Shown: in pieces, positions 63,066 through 64,000 of the stretch
How positions within the stretch are numbered: position 1 is the first letter of the stretch
Layout of the letters: every line of letters starts with the position of its first letter
Notes under the pieces: model-generated
What the model was told of the DNA's origin: nothing
Databases searched by the model: none
What the model saw: only the letters and a program-made list of their open reading frames with translations
Program-made: the position numbers and the translations under genes
Origin: Henckelia pumila
Lineage: Eukaryota > Streptophyta > Magnoliopsida > Lamiales > Gesneriaceae
Reading direction: 5' to 3'
Assembly: GCF_033568475.1 (NCBI RefSeq)
Contig: NC_133122.1
Location: forward strand, 15,070,763 to 15,134,762
Length of the DNA: 64,000 bases

Positions 63066-64000
63066 ATGCGAAAAAGCCAAAGTTACGACTCACTGCTCTT
63101 TGATCCAGAAATCGAGAAAACTGCTAAAGCTTTGCGAAAAGCTAGAAGAGAAGAGTTGCAACAAATGGCTGAAGAAAGAGAAAGGGAAAGAGCTGTCAAT
63201 AATGCTCAGGTGCCGATCAGAGATCACTTTCGACCGGTGATCAATACACATTATTCTGGGATTGCTCGGCAGAACATTACGGCGAATAACTTTGAATTGA
63301 AGCCAGCTCTGATTAATATGGTGCAGCAGAATCAGTTCAGGGGTGCAGCTATTGAAGATCCGAATCTGCATCTGCGTACTTTTCTGGAGATTGCTGACAC
63401 AGTAAAGATTCATGGTGTTACTGAGGACACAATCAAACTACGATTGTTCCCGTTCTCTCTTAGGGACAATGCTCGTAGTTGGTTGCAATCCCTACCTCTT
63501 GGGAGTATTACTACATGGGATGATATGGCTTCCAAATTTCTAGCTAAGTATTTCCCGCCTGCTAAGTCGGCTCAGTTGAAAATAGAGATTACTACATTCA
63601 AACAGCAAGATTTTGAGCAGTTGTATGAAGCCTGGGAGCGGTACAAGGAGTTGCTTAGAAAGTGTCCAAACCATAATTTTCCGGACTGGGAACAGATTGA
63701 ATTATTCTACAATGGTTTGAATGGGCCAACTCGTATTTCTGTGGATGCTGCAGCTGGAGGTTCGATATTTTCTAAATTTCCTGAACAGGCTTATGAGATG
63801 CTTGAGCAAATGGCTGTTAACAGTTATCAGTGGCCGAGTGAGAGATCTGCAATAAGGAAGCCTGCTGCTGGAATTCATGAGGTGGATGCATTCACTGCTT
63901 TGACTGCTCAGATGGCTACTATTTCTACACAGTTGGCTGCACTGACCAAAGGGAATCAAAGTTCTACTGAGACAGCATCACTGGCGACTGCCGTAAATTC
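63066..64000 (+). CDS. Athila/Tat-type gag, partial at the window end
   Basis: An uninterrupted frame from ATG 63066 runs off the window, at least 311 codons. It opens MRKSQSYDSLLFDPEIEKT, includes a charged helix (RREELQQMAEERERERAV), and has the retrotransposon gag core FPFSLRDNARSWLQSLP followed by TTWDDMASKFLAKYFP. It ends, within the window, in a Ser/Thr/Ala-rich stretch. This is the capsid region of Athila/Tat gypsy elements. No stop is seen, so gag at least is open. It belongs with the LTR at 51643-52986. Confidence 0.9.
   Translation, partial: MRKSQSYDSLLFDPEIEKTAKALRKARREELQQMAEERERERAVNNAQVPIRDHFRPVINTHYSGIARQNITANNFELKPALINMVQQNQFRGAAIEDPNLHLRTFLEIADTVKIHGVTEDTIKLRLFPFSLRDNARSWLQSLPLGSITTWDDMASKFLAKYFPPAKSAQLKIEITTFKQQDFEQLYEAWERYKELLRKCPNHNFPDWEQIELFYNGLNGPTRISVDAAAGGSIFSKFPEQAYEMLEQMAVNSYQWPSERSAIRKPAAGIHEVDAFTALTAQMATISTQLAALTKGNQSSTETASLATAVN

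Larger units (their letters stand above)
51643..64000 (+). mobile_element. Athila/Tat-type gypsy element, interrupted and running off the window
   Basis: It consists of the 5' LTR 51643-52986, PBS 52992-53010, leader, the nested chromovirus 53047-62982, then leader and gag from 62983 to the window end. The long GCGCC-type PBS and the gag style mark the non-chromoviral Athila/Tat branch. Confidence 0.8.

Overview
The window reads as nuclear DNA of a flowering plant, almost certainly a eudicot. The evidence is long AT-rich intergenic DNA, intron-containing genes of plant-only families (CRTISO carotenoid isomerase, an ABCG22-type half transporter, an ER-type Ca2+-ATPase), and Sirevirus, chromovirus and Athila-type retrotransposons together with hAT, Harbinger, Helitron, SINE and foldback elements. 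I cannot assign a species.

Layout. 1-1252: intergenic, ending in a 75-bp tandem duplication. 1253-13909: a 12.7 kb Sirevirus-like Ty1/copia element with two LTRs, a 5-bp target duplication (ATATT) and an extra 3' ORF. Its integrase gene is split by a 2.6 kb solo gypsy LTR (4472-7104, target duplication GTAAG). 13910-24200: gene-poor DNA holding a decayed clathrin-assembly gene fragment, two small Helitrons, a Tourist-like MITE, a small Cys-rich protein gene (minus strand, 16535-16993), a hAT-like element, a SINE with an 18-bp target duplication, and a Harbinger-like element.

24205-46446 is the gene island. An ECA2-like Ca2+-ATPase (minus, 7 exons, about 1057 aa) is followed by intergenic DNA with foldback and hAT elements, then CRTISO (plus, 13 exons, 615 aa), then, tail to tail, an ABCG22-like transporter (minus, 10 exons, about 754 aa). 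All three reading frames close across every GT-AG junction I placed, so they look intact. CRTISO feeds the carotenoid branch leading to xanthophylls, ABA and strigolactones. ABCG22-type proteins are linked in Arabidopsis to stomatal water loss. ECA pumps load Ca2+ into the ER.

46447-50934: AT-rich DNA with long (TA)n arrays and a near-perfect foldback element. 50935-64000 is a nest of retrotransposons: a minus-strand copia 3' end is cut by an Athila-type element (5' LTR 51643-52986, gag resuming at 63066 and running off the window), and that leader is itself split by a 9.9 kb Tekay/Del-like chromovirus (53047-62982) whose pol carries three in-frame stops.

The most unusual signals are (i) a palindromic motif, GRTGTTG-Y-CAACAYC plus a TGTGACAACACC tail, found about twelve times in LTRs, leaders and coding regions of the Sirevirus, with paired changes that keep the palindrome; (ii) a palindrome over the presumed LTR TATA box whose centre is flipped between the two LTRs; and (iii) a group of foldback elements sitting in (TA)n arrays and sharing a central ATTGGATGT-like motif. 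All homology statements come from recognition of family motifs, not from a database search.
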